A stretch of DNA of 10,088 nucleotides from Candidatus Mediterraneibacter stercorigallinarum. Lineage in GTDB: Bacteria; Bacillota; Clostridia; Lachnospirales; Lachnospiraceae. Shown piece by piece: positions 1 to 6,577 of the stretch; position 1 is the stretch's first letter, and each line of letters begins with the position of its first letter. Where the stretch lies: assembly GCA_019116185.1 (NCBI GenBank), contig DXCD01000030.1:1-10088 (forward strand). The letters are read 5' to 3'. The notes beneath the pieces are model-generated. The model was not told where the DNA came from. It searched no databases and saw nothing but the letters and a program-made list of their open reading frames with translations. Made by a program: the position numbers and the translations under genes.

Positions 1-3
1 CCC

Positions 4-31
4 ATTATAACGTTAATATGCTGTAAAACAA
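4..31 (-). promoter_or_regulatory. Candidate promoter reading leftwards out of the window
   Basis: On the minus strand TTGTTT (26-31) and a perfect TATAAT (4-9) are 16 bp apart, inside an AT-rich strip (1-69) downstream of the cas6 stop codon. The palindrome TAACGTTA lies next to the -10 box. The strip has no open reading frame with a ribosome binding site. The promoter would drive whatever lies left of the window, for example further cas genes or a CRISPR array, but that target is not visible. AT-rich DNA gives such matches by chance, so confidence is limited. Confidence 0.4.
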
Positions 32-69
32 ATACATTTTAGGAATATTATTGTAGAATATGCACATAT

Positions 70-1014
70 TTACTGTTTTCCATGGTTTTCTCTGCGAAGA
101 ATATACTTTCCAAATCCGAAACTGGTGTTTCGTCCGATATGTATGAGCTCTCCGGCGATAAGATAATCCAGACATTCCTCCGGCATACTGTCAAAACTCA
201 CTTTCCCTATGATTCCCCTCAGCGTCATATGAGAATCCTGCGTTCCGGAATATCTCTTCATACTTTTGGGACTGACTGTCTGCTGCCTGATCCGGGGATA
301 TTCGGTAAATTCCGGAAGTTCCGTCTCCATCCCGATATAATAATCAAGCATCTGCACTCTCCGGGCGGCGCCTTTGACCAGAGCTTCCGCATAGAACTGC
401 TCCATATATTCCTTGCGGTATTTCATGCTGAGAGGTGTGAGAAAGAGCAGGCTCCAGTCTCCATCCATGCTTTGAAGCTTTTCTTTTCTCCGGCTGACAT
501 AATCTCTTATAGTTCCTATGCAGTACCGGCTCATGTCCACCTCATTCCCGCGGACGATTGTCCCTCCCTGCGCACTGCTTACCTCTCGTATGCTAAAACG
601 GGCCCTGTCCTTTCCAAGACCAGTCATTCCCAGCTGGTAAAGCGCCTGCAGATAGATATTAAAAAAGACAATGCTTTCTCCAAACAGAATCAATGTAAAT
701 TCAAAACCGTTTCCCTTTCTGAAATCTGTGCGGGTATCCGTGCACTCGATGAGATAGCCTACGCTTTCATCACCGGTCACGTATGCCGGTTTCTTTTCCA
801 TCTGCGTGTAAAATGTATGCCTTACCACACATGCCTTGTCAAACATGCACTCCCCGCACTTTCTGTCTGCGACACAATTCTGCCTGAGCAGCATTTCTCC
901 CATGCCGCCGCGCAGAGCGGCTGTTTTAGTCTCCGGCATATGGGCGTCTGAGAGCAGCTCTGTCCGAAACAGCAGCCTGATATACGGTATATCGAATATT
1001 GACTTTTTCTCCAT
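70..1014 (-). CDS. cas6: CRISPR precursor-RNA processing endoribonuclease Cas6 (RAMP family)
   Basis: Cas6 enzymes cut CRISPR precursor RNA inside each repeat and leave an 8-nt 5' handle on the crRNA. The 314-aa protein shows the family layout. An N-terminal RAMP half has ALRGGMG at residues 33-39, where the family often has a LRGxxG-type motif. Next is a four-cysteine cluster (C47, C53, C56, C62), as in the longer Cas6 proteins often found with type III systems. A GLGKDRARF stretch follows mid-protein, and a glycine-rich C-terminal loop, GRNTSFGFGKY, lies at 294-304. The start is supported by GGAGGT 6 nt upstream. A good promoter lies about 70 bp upstream, so the gene is transcribed on its own and not from the sugar-binding-protein gene. 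No other cas gene lies within the window; partners could only lie to the left. The catalytic residues could not be assigned by eye. The RAMP/Cas6 assignment is strong, the subtype is not. Confidence 0.85.
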   Translation of the reverse strand: MEKKSIFDIPYIRLLFRTELLSDAHMPETKTAALRGGMGEMLLRQNCVADRKCGECMFDKACVVRHTFYTQMEKKPAYVTGDESVGYLIECTDTRTDFRKGNGFEFTLILFGESIVFFNIYLQALYQLGMTGLGKDRARFSIREVSSAQGGTIVRGNEVDMSRYCIGTIRDYVSRRKEKLQSMDGDWSLLFLTPLSMKYRKEYMEQFYAEALVKGAARRVQMLDYYIGMETELPEFTEYPRIRQQTVSPKSMKRYSGTQDSHMTLRGIIGKVSFDSMPEECLDYLIAGELIHIGRNTSFGFGKYILRRENHGKQ

Positions 1015-1027
1015 GCTGTAACCTCCA

Positions 1028-1065
1028 CTTTCAATCCCTGTCTGTTCTTTCTGCTGCCCAGACAG
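1028..1065 (-). promoter_or_regulatory. Leader hairpin followed by crRNA-handle-like ATTGAAAG, upstream of cas6
   Basis: In the predicted cas6 leader, CTGTCTG (1059-1065) pairs perfectly with CAGACAG (1038-1044) around a 14-nt loop; a U-G wobble can add an eighth pair. Two bases later comes ATTGAAAG (1028-1035), then the Shine-Dalgarno sequence. A hairpin followed by ATTGAAA(C/G) is the arrangement of many clostridial CRISPR repeats recognised by Cas6. The sequence facts are direct. Recognition by Cas6 is inference, and the loop is larger than in usual repeats. Confidence 0.4.
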
Positions 1066-1082
1066 ATGGACCTGATATAAAT

Positions 1083-1111
1083 ATTATACTATCTATATTT
1101 TTCTCTTTCCA
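1083..1111 (-). promoter_or_regulatory. Promoter of cas6
   Basis: A perfect TATAAT (1083-1088) lies 17 bp from TGGAAA (1106-1111, four of six matches to TTGACA) on the minus strand. Transcription would start near 1076 and give a leader of about 60 nt that carries the hairpin at 1038-1065. It lies downstream, in the cas6 direction, of the long hairpin at 1165-1212, so cas6 is separated from the binding-protein gene. Confidence 0.6.
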
Positions 1112-1164
1112 TGCCAAACAGAGCTTTTCGCAACGCCCCTGTCTTTCTCCCATAAACGCGCTAT

Positions 1165-1214
1165 AAAAGCAGGGACACAGAACCTTTCCTCAAGTTCTGT
1201 GTCCCTGCTTTTTT
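1165..1214 (-). terminator. Long perfect hairpin with T tract; terminator, possibly a REP-like repeat
   Basis: Bases 1165-1183 pair perfectly with 1194-1212 (19 bp, including GCAGGGACACAGAAC) around a 10-nt loop. Read on the minus strand the stem ends in TTTTAT; read on the plus strand it ends in a run of six T. It can therefore end transcription both ways. It lies 166 bp beyond the sugar-binding-protein stop codon and before the cas6 promoter, so it should terminate the former. The stem is longer than needed for a terminator. Sequences of the type GGGACACAGAAC are known as dispersed intergenic palindromes in Firmicutes, so a mobile palindromic repeat is an alternative origin. Confidence 0.75.
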
Positions 1215-1379
1215 CATGCCTGTTTAAAAATCTGCCGAAGCATTCTTCTTTTTCAGTTTCTCAGCTTATCTCAGCCTCTTCTGCGCTGTCTCATCCCCTT
1301 CTTCGCTGTCTCAGCACAAGCGCAATGCTCATCAGCGATATTACCGGCCCGTCTGCCATCTATTCACTGTACAAAGTCT
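1215..1379. other. Intergenic stretch without a recognisable gene
   Basis: This is the middle of a 365-bp gene-free region between cas6 and the sugar-binding-protein gene. It contains a short tandem repeat (1278-1313). On the minus strand a 21-codon frame begins at an ATG (MADGPVISLM...) and ends soon after, without a ribosome binding site. One frame is relatively open and charged but broken by stops, which could be a decayed coding remnant or chance. No RNA gene or promoter is evident. Confidence 0.5.
1278..1313. repeat. Two-copy tandem repeat, 20-nt period
   Basis: CTTCTGCGCTGTCTCA (1278-1293) recurs as CTTCTTCGCTGTCTCA (1298-1313) with one mismatch and a 20-nt period. A similar string, CTTCTTCGCTGTCTC, occurs in the low-complexity linker of the neighbouring lipoprotein gene near 2617. 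No function is apparent; slippage or copying from the lipoprotein linker could explain it. Confidence 0.5.
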
Positions 1380-2738
1380 TTATTTCAGTGCGCTTACTTC
1401 TTCGTTCATCTTCTGGATTCCTTCATCAATGGAGATATCTCCGTTCATGATATCTTTGTGATAAGTATCCAGGATTGTATTGATCTCTGCCACGTTCGGA
1501 TCATACGGTGCTTCCAGATAGACTGACGATGTCTGGAGAGCCTCCTTGCTGGCTTCGTCTGTCGGGAATCCTTCCATGCCCGCGATCGCGTCAATTACTT
1601 CATCGCTCATGATCGCCGGGAATGCTCCTGTTGCAGCTACCGCTGCCGCGCCTTCTTCGCCGCCTGCGAACTTAATGAAATCCCATGCAGCGTCCTTCTG
1701 GTCAGATACCGTCGGGATTGCAAGGCTGGTCAGCTGTCCGAGGGTTGTGCCCGCTTCTACGCCTTCCGGATGAGGATATTTGACAATACCCCAGTTACCG
1801 CACAGATCTGCATCATACTCTCCGCTTGCCAGACTCGGGATCAATGTGGAGATATACCATGTTCCCATGTTCATTGTCGCTGTATTCCCTTCTGAGAATG
1901 CTGCGGAATAGTGAAGCTGGGAAGCGTTTGTGTCAACATAGGTACGGCAGATGCCGTCTTCTTCCTGCGCTTTTACCATCTCATAGTATGGTTTTGTGAA
2001 GTCATAGTTTCCGTCCAGGATCGTATGCTGTCCGTCCAGTACGCCGAAGAGCTGTACCGCGCTTCTCCACGTATGATAGTGTGATCCGTAGATCTGGTCG
2101 TCTCCGAACCCTGTCTTCGCCACAGCACGCACAAGCTCGTCATACTCTTCCAGAGTCATGTCATTGGTAGGATATGCAACGCCTGCTTCATCAAACAGAT
2201 CTTTATTATAGTAGAGCACCCAGAAATCATTTCTGAACGGGAGTTCATAAAGTTCTCCGTCCACTGTTACCTGGTCTGTCATGCCATTGTAAAGAGAAAG
2301 GTCTACGCCGTCTGCCTCAATCCTGTCGCTCAGCGGCTCAAGCACGCCCTTGGACACCAGAGTCGCATATCCCGGCACGTCCTTGATCGTTACCACGTCA
2401 AAATCAGATCCGGATCCGGAAAGCTCTGTGGAAAGGACTGTCTGATAATCTGCTGATCCCAGGTCTGTCATCTCAATACGCACATCCGGGTTTTTGTCAA
2501 CGTATGCCTGCGCAACCGCCTCCCAGTATGTAGCTGTCTTGGCATCCCAGATCGCCCACTTCAGTACAGTAGAAGCGTCGTCCGCGCCAACCACGGTATC
2601 ACTTCCGGCAGACACTTCTTCGCTGTCTCCCCCGTCTCCGCCTGTGTCCCCGCCATCTGTATCAGAACCGCCGCATCCGGCAAGTGTCGTCATGCACATA
2701 GCAGCTATGAGCAGAGCACTTAACAACTTTTTCTTCAT
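1380..2738 (-). CDS. Extracellular sugar-binding lipoprotein of an ABC importer (family 1)
   Basis: This is a substrate-binding lipoprotein that would capture a sugar or oligosaccharide at the cell surface and pass it to an ABC permease. The 452-aa product begins with a lysine-rich signal peptide and a lipobox LAGC (residues 19-22), so Cys22 should be lipidated. A disordered Gly/Asp/Ser linker follows to about residue 50. After it comes a family 1 solute-binding fold with typical stretches such as TVLKWAIWD, a KNPDVRIE segment, DVVTIKD, and LPFRNDFWVLYYNKDLFDEAGV. Length is usual for the family. AGGAGGAG sits 5 nt before the start. The gene is monocistronic: a terminator hairpin and then cas6 follow, and no permease or ATPase is present. 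It diverges from a YesM/YesN-type two-component pair that probably controls it. The ligand cannot be told from sequence. Confidence 0.92.
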   Translation of the reverse strand: MKKKLLSALLIAAMCMTTLAGCGGSDTDGGDTGGDGGDSEEVSAGSDTVVGADDASTVLKWAIWDAKTATYWEAVAQAYVDKNPDVRIEMTDLGSADYQTVLSTELSGSGSDFDVVTIKDVPGYATLVSKGVLEPLSDRIEADGVDLSLYNGMTDQVTVDGELYELPFRNDFWVLYYNKDLFDEAGVAYPTNDMTLEEYDELVRAVAKTGFGDDQIYGSHYHTWRSAVQLFGVLDGQHTILDGNYDFTKPYYEMVKAQEEDGICRTYVDTNASQLHYSAAFSEGNTATMNMGTWYISTLIPSLASGEYDADLCGNWGIVKYPHPEGVEAGTTLGQLTSLAIPTVSDQKDAAWDFIKFAGGEEGAAAVAATGAFPAIMSDEVIDAIAGMEGFPTDEASKEALQTSSVYLEAPYDPNVAEINTILDTYHKDIMNGDISIDEGIQKMNEEVSALK

Positions 2739-2771
2739 TTTTTCTCCTCCTTTATGATTGATTATGCACTT

Positions 2772-2800
2772 ATTATAAAAAATGCTCTTTTTTTTGCCAT
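2772..2800 (-). promoter_or_regulatory. Promoter of the sugar-binding-protein gene
   Basis: On the minus strand a perfect TATAAT (2772-2777) lies 17 bp from ATGGCA (2795-2800; four of six matches). The start would be near 2765, just upstream of the AGGAGGAG ribosome site. The -35 box overlaps one copy of a repeated CATG...TTTT box (2798-2814), as expected when an activator contacts polymerase there. Confidence 0.6.
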
Positions 2801-2905
2801 GGTTTTGTCTACGATTTCCTGCGTTTTCTCTCTGCGTTTTATTTTTGAGACTCTTTTTTATTTATCCGCATGTATTTTTCTACGAAAACATGTACTTTTG
2901 TATCA
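2798..2905. promoter_or_regulatory. Operator-like repeats in the divergent intergenic region
   Basis: A 17-bp box occurs at 2798-2814 (CATGGTTTTGTCTACGA) and 2869-2885 (CATGTATTTTTCTACGA), matching at 14 of 17 positions. A weaker third copy lies at 2889-2905 (CATGTACTTTTGTATCA), exactly 20 bp after the second, about two helical turns. Between them CTGCGTTTT occurs twice (2819-2827 and 2832-2840). AraC-type regulators commonly bind direct repeats two turns apart, and such a regulator is encoded next door. Binding is inferred. Confidence 0.45.
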
Positions 2906-2962
2906 TGTTAGGTGTTTCGATATAGAAGAAACTGCCAATATGTTATATTATAACTATGTCCT

Positions 2963-2979
2963 TTTACAAGGTCTGTAAA
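2963..2979. promoter_or_regulatory. Perfect dyad TTTACA-N5-TGTAAA before the kinase gene
   Basis: TTTACA (2963-2968) and TGTAAA (2974-2979) form a perfect inverted repeat 28 bp upstream of the histidine kinase start codon. It lies after the only -10-like boxes (TATATT 2944-2949, TATAAC 2949-2954; neither has a good -35). It could be an operator for a dimeric repressor or a chance palindrome. Confidence 0.3.
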
Positions 2980-3007
2980 TGATCAAAAAGAATGAGAGCT
3001 GATACCT

Positions 3008-4873
3008 ATGAAAAAGATTCTTCCCAAAATACTGCGGACAAAACTGCCCCGTTCTCTGAAGGGTAATTTTCTCCTTATTACGATAACTCTGATGATGATC
3101 TTCGGGATAGGCGCCACGATAATAAGCTATGTCATATTTTCGGACAATCTGCAGTCCAACTCGATCCACTCGGCAGAGACCAATCTCCAATTCATGCGCA
3201 ATGAGATCAATACCAATCTGGACAGCGTCCTGGATCTCGCCCGCTGGAGCCGGACCAACAACACGGTGGTCAATTATATTTCCTCCAGCCCGGAGGAATC
3301 TTCCTTCAACGCAGTGACCAGGGAAGCAGGAGAAAGGCTGCGCGAGGAATACCTGAGCAACTCGGCGAACCCTTACATCTCCAGGATTATTATAACGAAT
3401 TCTGAGAACACCAAATTCCTGCAGCGTTTCCTGCAGTCTTATTATTCTGTGGACCGCAGCGTGATTGAGCGCATTAACAGCCTCCCTTATTTTAATACAC
3501 TTATTTCTGCGCCTGACTACACATTCTCAATCGGCGTGCAGGACGACCCTTTAACCCGGACTCCGGAAAAGATGCTCCCGATCATCCGCCCCATTGAGTC
3601 TGCATACAGCAGCGAGAAAATAGGATTTTTGTATATCCAGATCTCTTTTGATATGTTCACAGATCCGCTGATCCGGTATTCCACACAGGAAAAGGTTCCT
3701 GTATACCTGACCATCTTTGACGAAAGCTACCGCATCGACGGAGAAAAGATCACCCTTGTCTCTCAGACAGAAGACACCCGCGAGCTTGACTATAGTGACA
3801 TGGTCGCCAGGGATACCGTGGTTCAGAAGATCCCCGGCGGCAGCTCCCCCGGGCTGTATGTATCCTCTCCGCTGGAGGCGGACGGATGCTGGCTGACCCT
3901 CCCTGTCTCCATCGGAGAGGCAGCCCAGTCCCTGGGCGGTTTTCTCTCGATCCTGCTCATCATACTGCTGTTTGTCACAGTCATCGGGCTGATGCTCATG
4001 CGCCTGCTGGCGCACAGCGTCACCAATCCGGTCATGCTCCTGAAGAAGCAGCTGGCCGCCATCGCGGTCGGTGATTTCAGCCAGAACCCTGATATTGAGT
4101 GGGACAATGAATTAGGCGATATCGGTCATGACATCAATCTCCTCGCCACGGATATCAACAATCTGATGCAGCAGAGGATCGCTGATGAGAAAGAGAAAAA
4201 GGATCAGGAATACCAGGTCCTGCAAAGCCAGATCAACCCGCACTTTCTCTATAATACATTAAACTCGATCAAATGGATGGCGTCGGCTCAGCATGCGGAC
4301 GGAATCGCCGAAATGACCACTGCGCTGGCACACCTGCTGAAAAGTATTTCAAAGGGTACGTCAACTATTGTATCCGTGGAAGATGAGTTCCGTCTGCTTG
4401 ATGACTACTTCACCATCCAGAAATACCGCTACGGCGGCGCAATCACCATGGAATACCAGCTCGAGGACCAGGCGCTGCTCAAAAACCAGATCCTTCGCTT
4501 CACCCTCCAGCCGATTGTGGAAAACGCGATCTTCCACGGGATCGAACCAAAAGGCTCAAGCGGGCATATCCTGATCCGTCTGTACCGCAGGCCGGACCAG
4601 AAGATCTGCATCGATATCACGGACAACGGCGTAGGGATGGATGAAGAGACGATAAAATCCGTTTTGTCCGGAAGTACCTCCGACCGATCCAGCTTTTTTA
4701 AACAGATCGGCATCGCAAGCGTCAACAAGCGGATTCAGTACACATTCGGAAAAGACTATGGACTGAGCATCACCAGCACGCCCGGAGAATTCACCTGCAT
4801 GTCCATCCTGCTCCCGGACAAGCAGTTTGGAAAGAGCAGTGAGACAGTATCAGCTAATCAGATAAAGGAGTGA
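3008..4873 (+). CDS. Two-component sensor histidine kinase, YesM type
   Basis: This membrane sensor kinase of the HisKA_7TM-free, His_kinase (LytS/YesM-like) class would phosphorylate the regulator encoded next to it. The 621-aa protein has one transmembrane helix at about 20-44, an extracellular sensor region of roughly 265 residues (Cache-like by size and position, not by motif), and a second helix at about 312-334. A HAMP linker to about 390 and a short coiled coil lead to the phosphoacceptor motif QINPHFLYNTLNS with His412. The ATPase domain shows LQPIVENAIFHG (N box, Glu505-Asn506) and DNGVGMD (539-545). All core residues are present. The ribosome site is weak (GAGAG, 9 nt away). The stop is 6 nt before the next start, and the regulator's ribosome site overlaps its last codons, so the two are co-transcribed. 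The adjacent divergent binding-protein gene suggests it senses a sugar. Confidence 0.93.
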   Translation: MKKILPKILRTKLPRSLKGNFLLITITLMMIFGIGATIISYVIFSDNLQSNSIHSAETNLQFMRNEINTNLDSVLDLARWSRTNNTVVNYISSSPEESSFNAVTREAGERLREEYLSNSANPYISRIIITNSENTKFLQRFLQSYYSVDRSVIERINSLPYFNTLISAPDYTFSIGVQDDPLTRTPEKMLPIIRPIESAYSSEKIGFLYIQISFDMFTDPLIRYSTQEKVPVYLTIFDESYRIDGEKITLVSQTEDTRELDYSDMVARDTVVQKIPGGSSPGLYVSSPLEADGCWLTLPVSIGEAAQSLGGFLSILLIILLFVTVIGLMLMRLLAHSVTNPVMLLKKQLAAIAVGDFSQNPDIEWDNELGDIGHDINLLATDINNLMQQRIADEKEKKDQEYQVLQSQINPHFLYNTLNSIKWMASAQHADGIAEMTTALAHLLKSISKGTSTIVSVEDEFRLLDDYFTIQKYRYGGAITMEYQLEDQALLKNQILRFTLQPIVENAIFHGIEPKGSSGHILIRLYRRPDQKICIDITDNGVGMDEETIKSVLSGSTSDRSSFFKQIGIASVNKRIQYTFGKDYGLSITSTPGEFTCMSILLPDKQFGKSSETVSANQIKE

Positions 4874-4879
4874 TACAAA

Positions 4880-6493
4880 ATGATAAAATTATTAATTGCT
4901 GACGACGAACCGCTTGTCCAGATCGGGCTGCGTTCCATGATCGACTGGTCCGCCCTCGGCATTGAGATCTGCGGCACTGCCTCCAACGGAGACGCCGCCT
5001 GGGAACTGATCAACGAGCATCATCCCGAGATTGTGATTACAGACATTCAGATGCCCTGTTCCTCCGGTCTTGAGCTGGGCAAACGCTGCATGGAGGAATT
5101 GGGACGCCTGCCCGTTTTTATCATACTGACCAGCTTCGAAGACTTCCAGTATGCCCGGGAGGCTTTGAGCTTCCGCGCGGTAGACTATCTGGTGAAGATC
5201 GACCTCTCGCCGGAGTCTCTGACAGAATCTGTCAAAAAGGCTATGGAACAGGTGGAAATGATCCGCCAGAAGCATCCGGAATTCCGGGACTCCAGGCAGA
5301 GCCTCCTCATGTTCCAGGAACGCTTTTATATCAAGCTTTTGAATAACCTTTTTGAAAGCCGCGAGCAGTTCAGGCTGCAGCAGGAAGAATTTGAGATTCG
5401 TTTAACCGCGCATGCGTACGCAGCCGCGTCGATCCAGTTTATCCCCGCGTCCGGCGGCAGCTCGGGGGAGACGTCCTCAGAGCGGGATATTCCGCTGAAC
5501 ATTTATAACCAGACCTTTCAGATGTTTCAGGAACTGCTCTCCAAGTACATCCCCTGCCATGTCCTTGCGCTGGACACCCATTTCCTTGCAGCGGTATTCC
5601 TGCTGAACAACGGACATACAGGCAACTGGAAAACACATGTGAGAAACGCCCTGAAAAACACGGCAGACATGCTGTACAACTATTATAGTGTCTCTTTCCT
5701 GGCAAGCGTCGGCGGACTCGTGTATGATCCGCTGGAACTTTCCTCTTCTTACAGCGACTCCAGGCAGCTTTTGCCCTATCTGTCGGAAGAGACGCCTGTC
5801 CTTTTCTGCGATGAGCGTCCGGATGTAGGGACTCTTCGCAATGTATTCAGCATGTCTCTTTTCCGGGATGATATCAGCCGCGCCTTCCAGGAACTGGATG
5901 AAGGAGCCCTGCGCGCGATCATTGACACGATCTGCGGTCTTCTGGGGAGAGACCACGTGCACTTTTCCCAGGCTCTGGACGCGGCGGCAAGCATACTGCA
6001 CTTCGCGATGACGCTCCTGCCGGACGGTCCGGACATTATCGCAGATATTTTCCACCAAGAGCCGGATACCTACCGGTCCCTCTATCACTTAAAGAGTGTT
6101 CCCGCTGTCATCAACTGGCTGTCTCGCCTGGAAGAAGGACTATGCCTTGCTTTTGAAGATAAGAAGAAAACTCATCAGAACTCCCTGGCTGTCCTGTGCT
6201 GCCAGTATATCCACGAACATATCCATGAACGGATCTTTCTCCAGGATATCGCGGATACATTCGGCATCAGTCCGAATTACTTAAGCCAGCTCTTCAAAAA
6301 ACATATGAACGTGGGAATCAGCGAGTATATTACACTCCAGAAAATTGACGAATCCAAGAAACTTCTGAAAGAAACCAATCTGAAGATCTATGAGATCTCA
6401 GACCGGTTAGGATTTGAAAGTTCATTTTACTTCAGCAAAGTATTTAAGAAAATTACCGGATTCTCACCGAAAGACTACCGCAACCGTCCATAG
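4880..6493 (+). CDS. Response regulator with AraC-type DNA-binding domain, YesN type
   Basis: This cytoplasmic transcription factor pairs with the upstream kinase. The 537-aa protein starts with a receiver domain (1-120) with acidic Asp8-Asp9, phosphoacceptor Asp55 in VITDIQMP, Thr84 in ILTS and Lys106 in DYLVK: a complete active site. A middle region of about 300 residues is poorly conserved, but the segment around SFLASVGGLVYDPLELSSSY resembles the degenerate cyclase-like middle part seen in many YesN regulators. The C-terminal 103 residues are an AraC-family double helix-turn-helix: IFLQDIADTFGISPNYLSQLF, then IYEISDRLGFESSFYFSKVFK and the closing GFSPKDYR. AAGGAG lies 9 nt before the start. 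A strong terminator follows at once. Likely targets are the divergent binding-protein promoter and perhaps its own operon. Confidence 0.94.
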   Translation: MIKLLIADDEPLVQIGLRSMIDWSALGIEICGTASNGDAAWELINEHHPEIVITDIQMPCSSGLELGKRCMEELGRLPVFIILTSFEDFQYAREALSFRAVDYLVKIDLSPESLTESVKKAMEQVEMIRQKHPEFRDSRQSLLMFQERFYIKLLNNLFESREQFRLQQEEFEIRLTAHAYAAASIQFIPASGGSSGETSSERDIPLNIYNQTFQMFQELLSKYIPCHVLALDTHFLAAVFLLNNGHTGNWKTHVRNALKNTADMLYNYYSVSFLASVGGLVYDPLELSSSYSDSRQLLPYLSEETPVLFCDERPDVGTLRNVFSMSLFRDDISRAFQELDEGALRAIIDTICGLLGRDHVHFSQALDAAASILHFAMTLLPDGPDIIADIFHQEPDTYRSLYHLKSVPAVINWLSRLEEGLCLAFEDKKKTHQNSLAVLCCQYIHEHIHERIFLQDIADTFGISPNYLSQLFKKHMNVGISEYITLQKIDESKKLLKETNLKIYEISDRLGFESSFYFSKVFKKITGFSPKDYRNRP

Positions 6494-6504
6494 ACAGGGG
6501 TATC

Positions 6505-6537
6505 AGAAAAAGCGCAGGCAAAACCTGCGCTTTTTCT
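6505..6537. terminator. Bidirectional terminator between the regulator and glnN
   Basis: AGAAAAAGCGCAGG (6505-6518) pairs perfectly with CCTGCGCTTTTTCT (6524-6537) around CAAAA: a 14-bp stem with A and T runs on opposite flanks. It ends the plus-strand regulator operon (stop at 6493) and the minus-strand glnN gene (stop at 6578), which converge here. Confidence 0.9.
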
Positions 6538-6577
6538 ACAACCGCTGCTATCGATTAAACTTTTCTAAGACAATATC

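Noticed and set aside
82..951. 289-codon plus-strand reading frame
   Set aside because: It lies antisense to almost all of cas6, has no ribosome binding site and no recognisable domain, whereas the opposite strand shows clear Cas6 motifs.
5477..6088. 203-codon minus-strand reading frame inside the response regulator
   Set aside because: It is an antisense shadow of the regulator's middle region with low-quality composition and no start signal.
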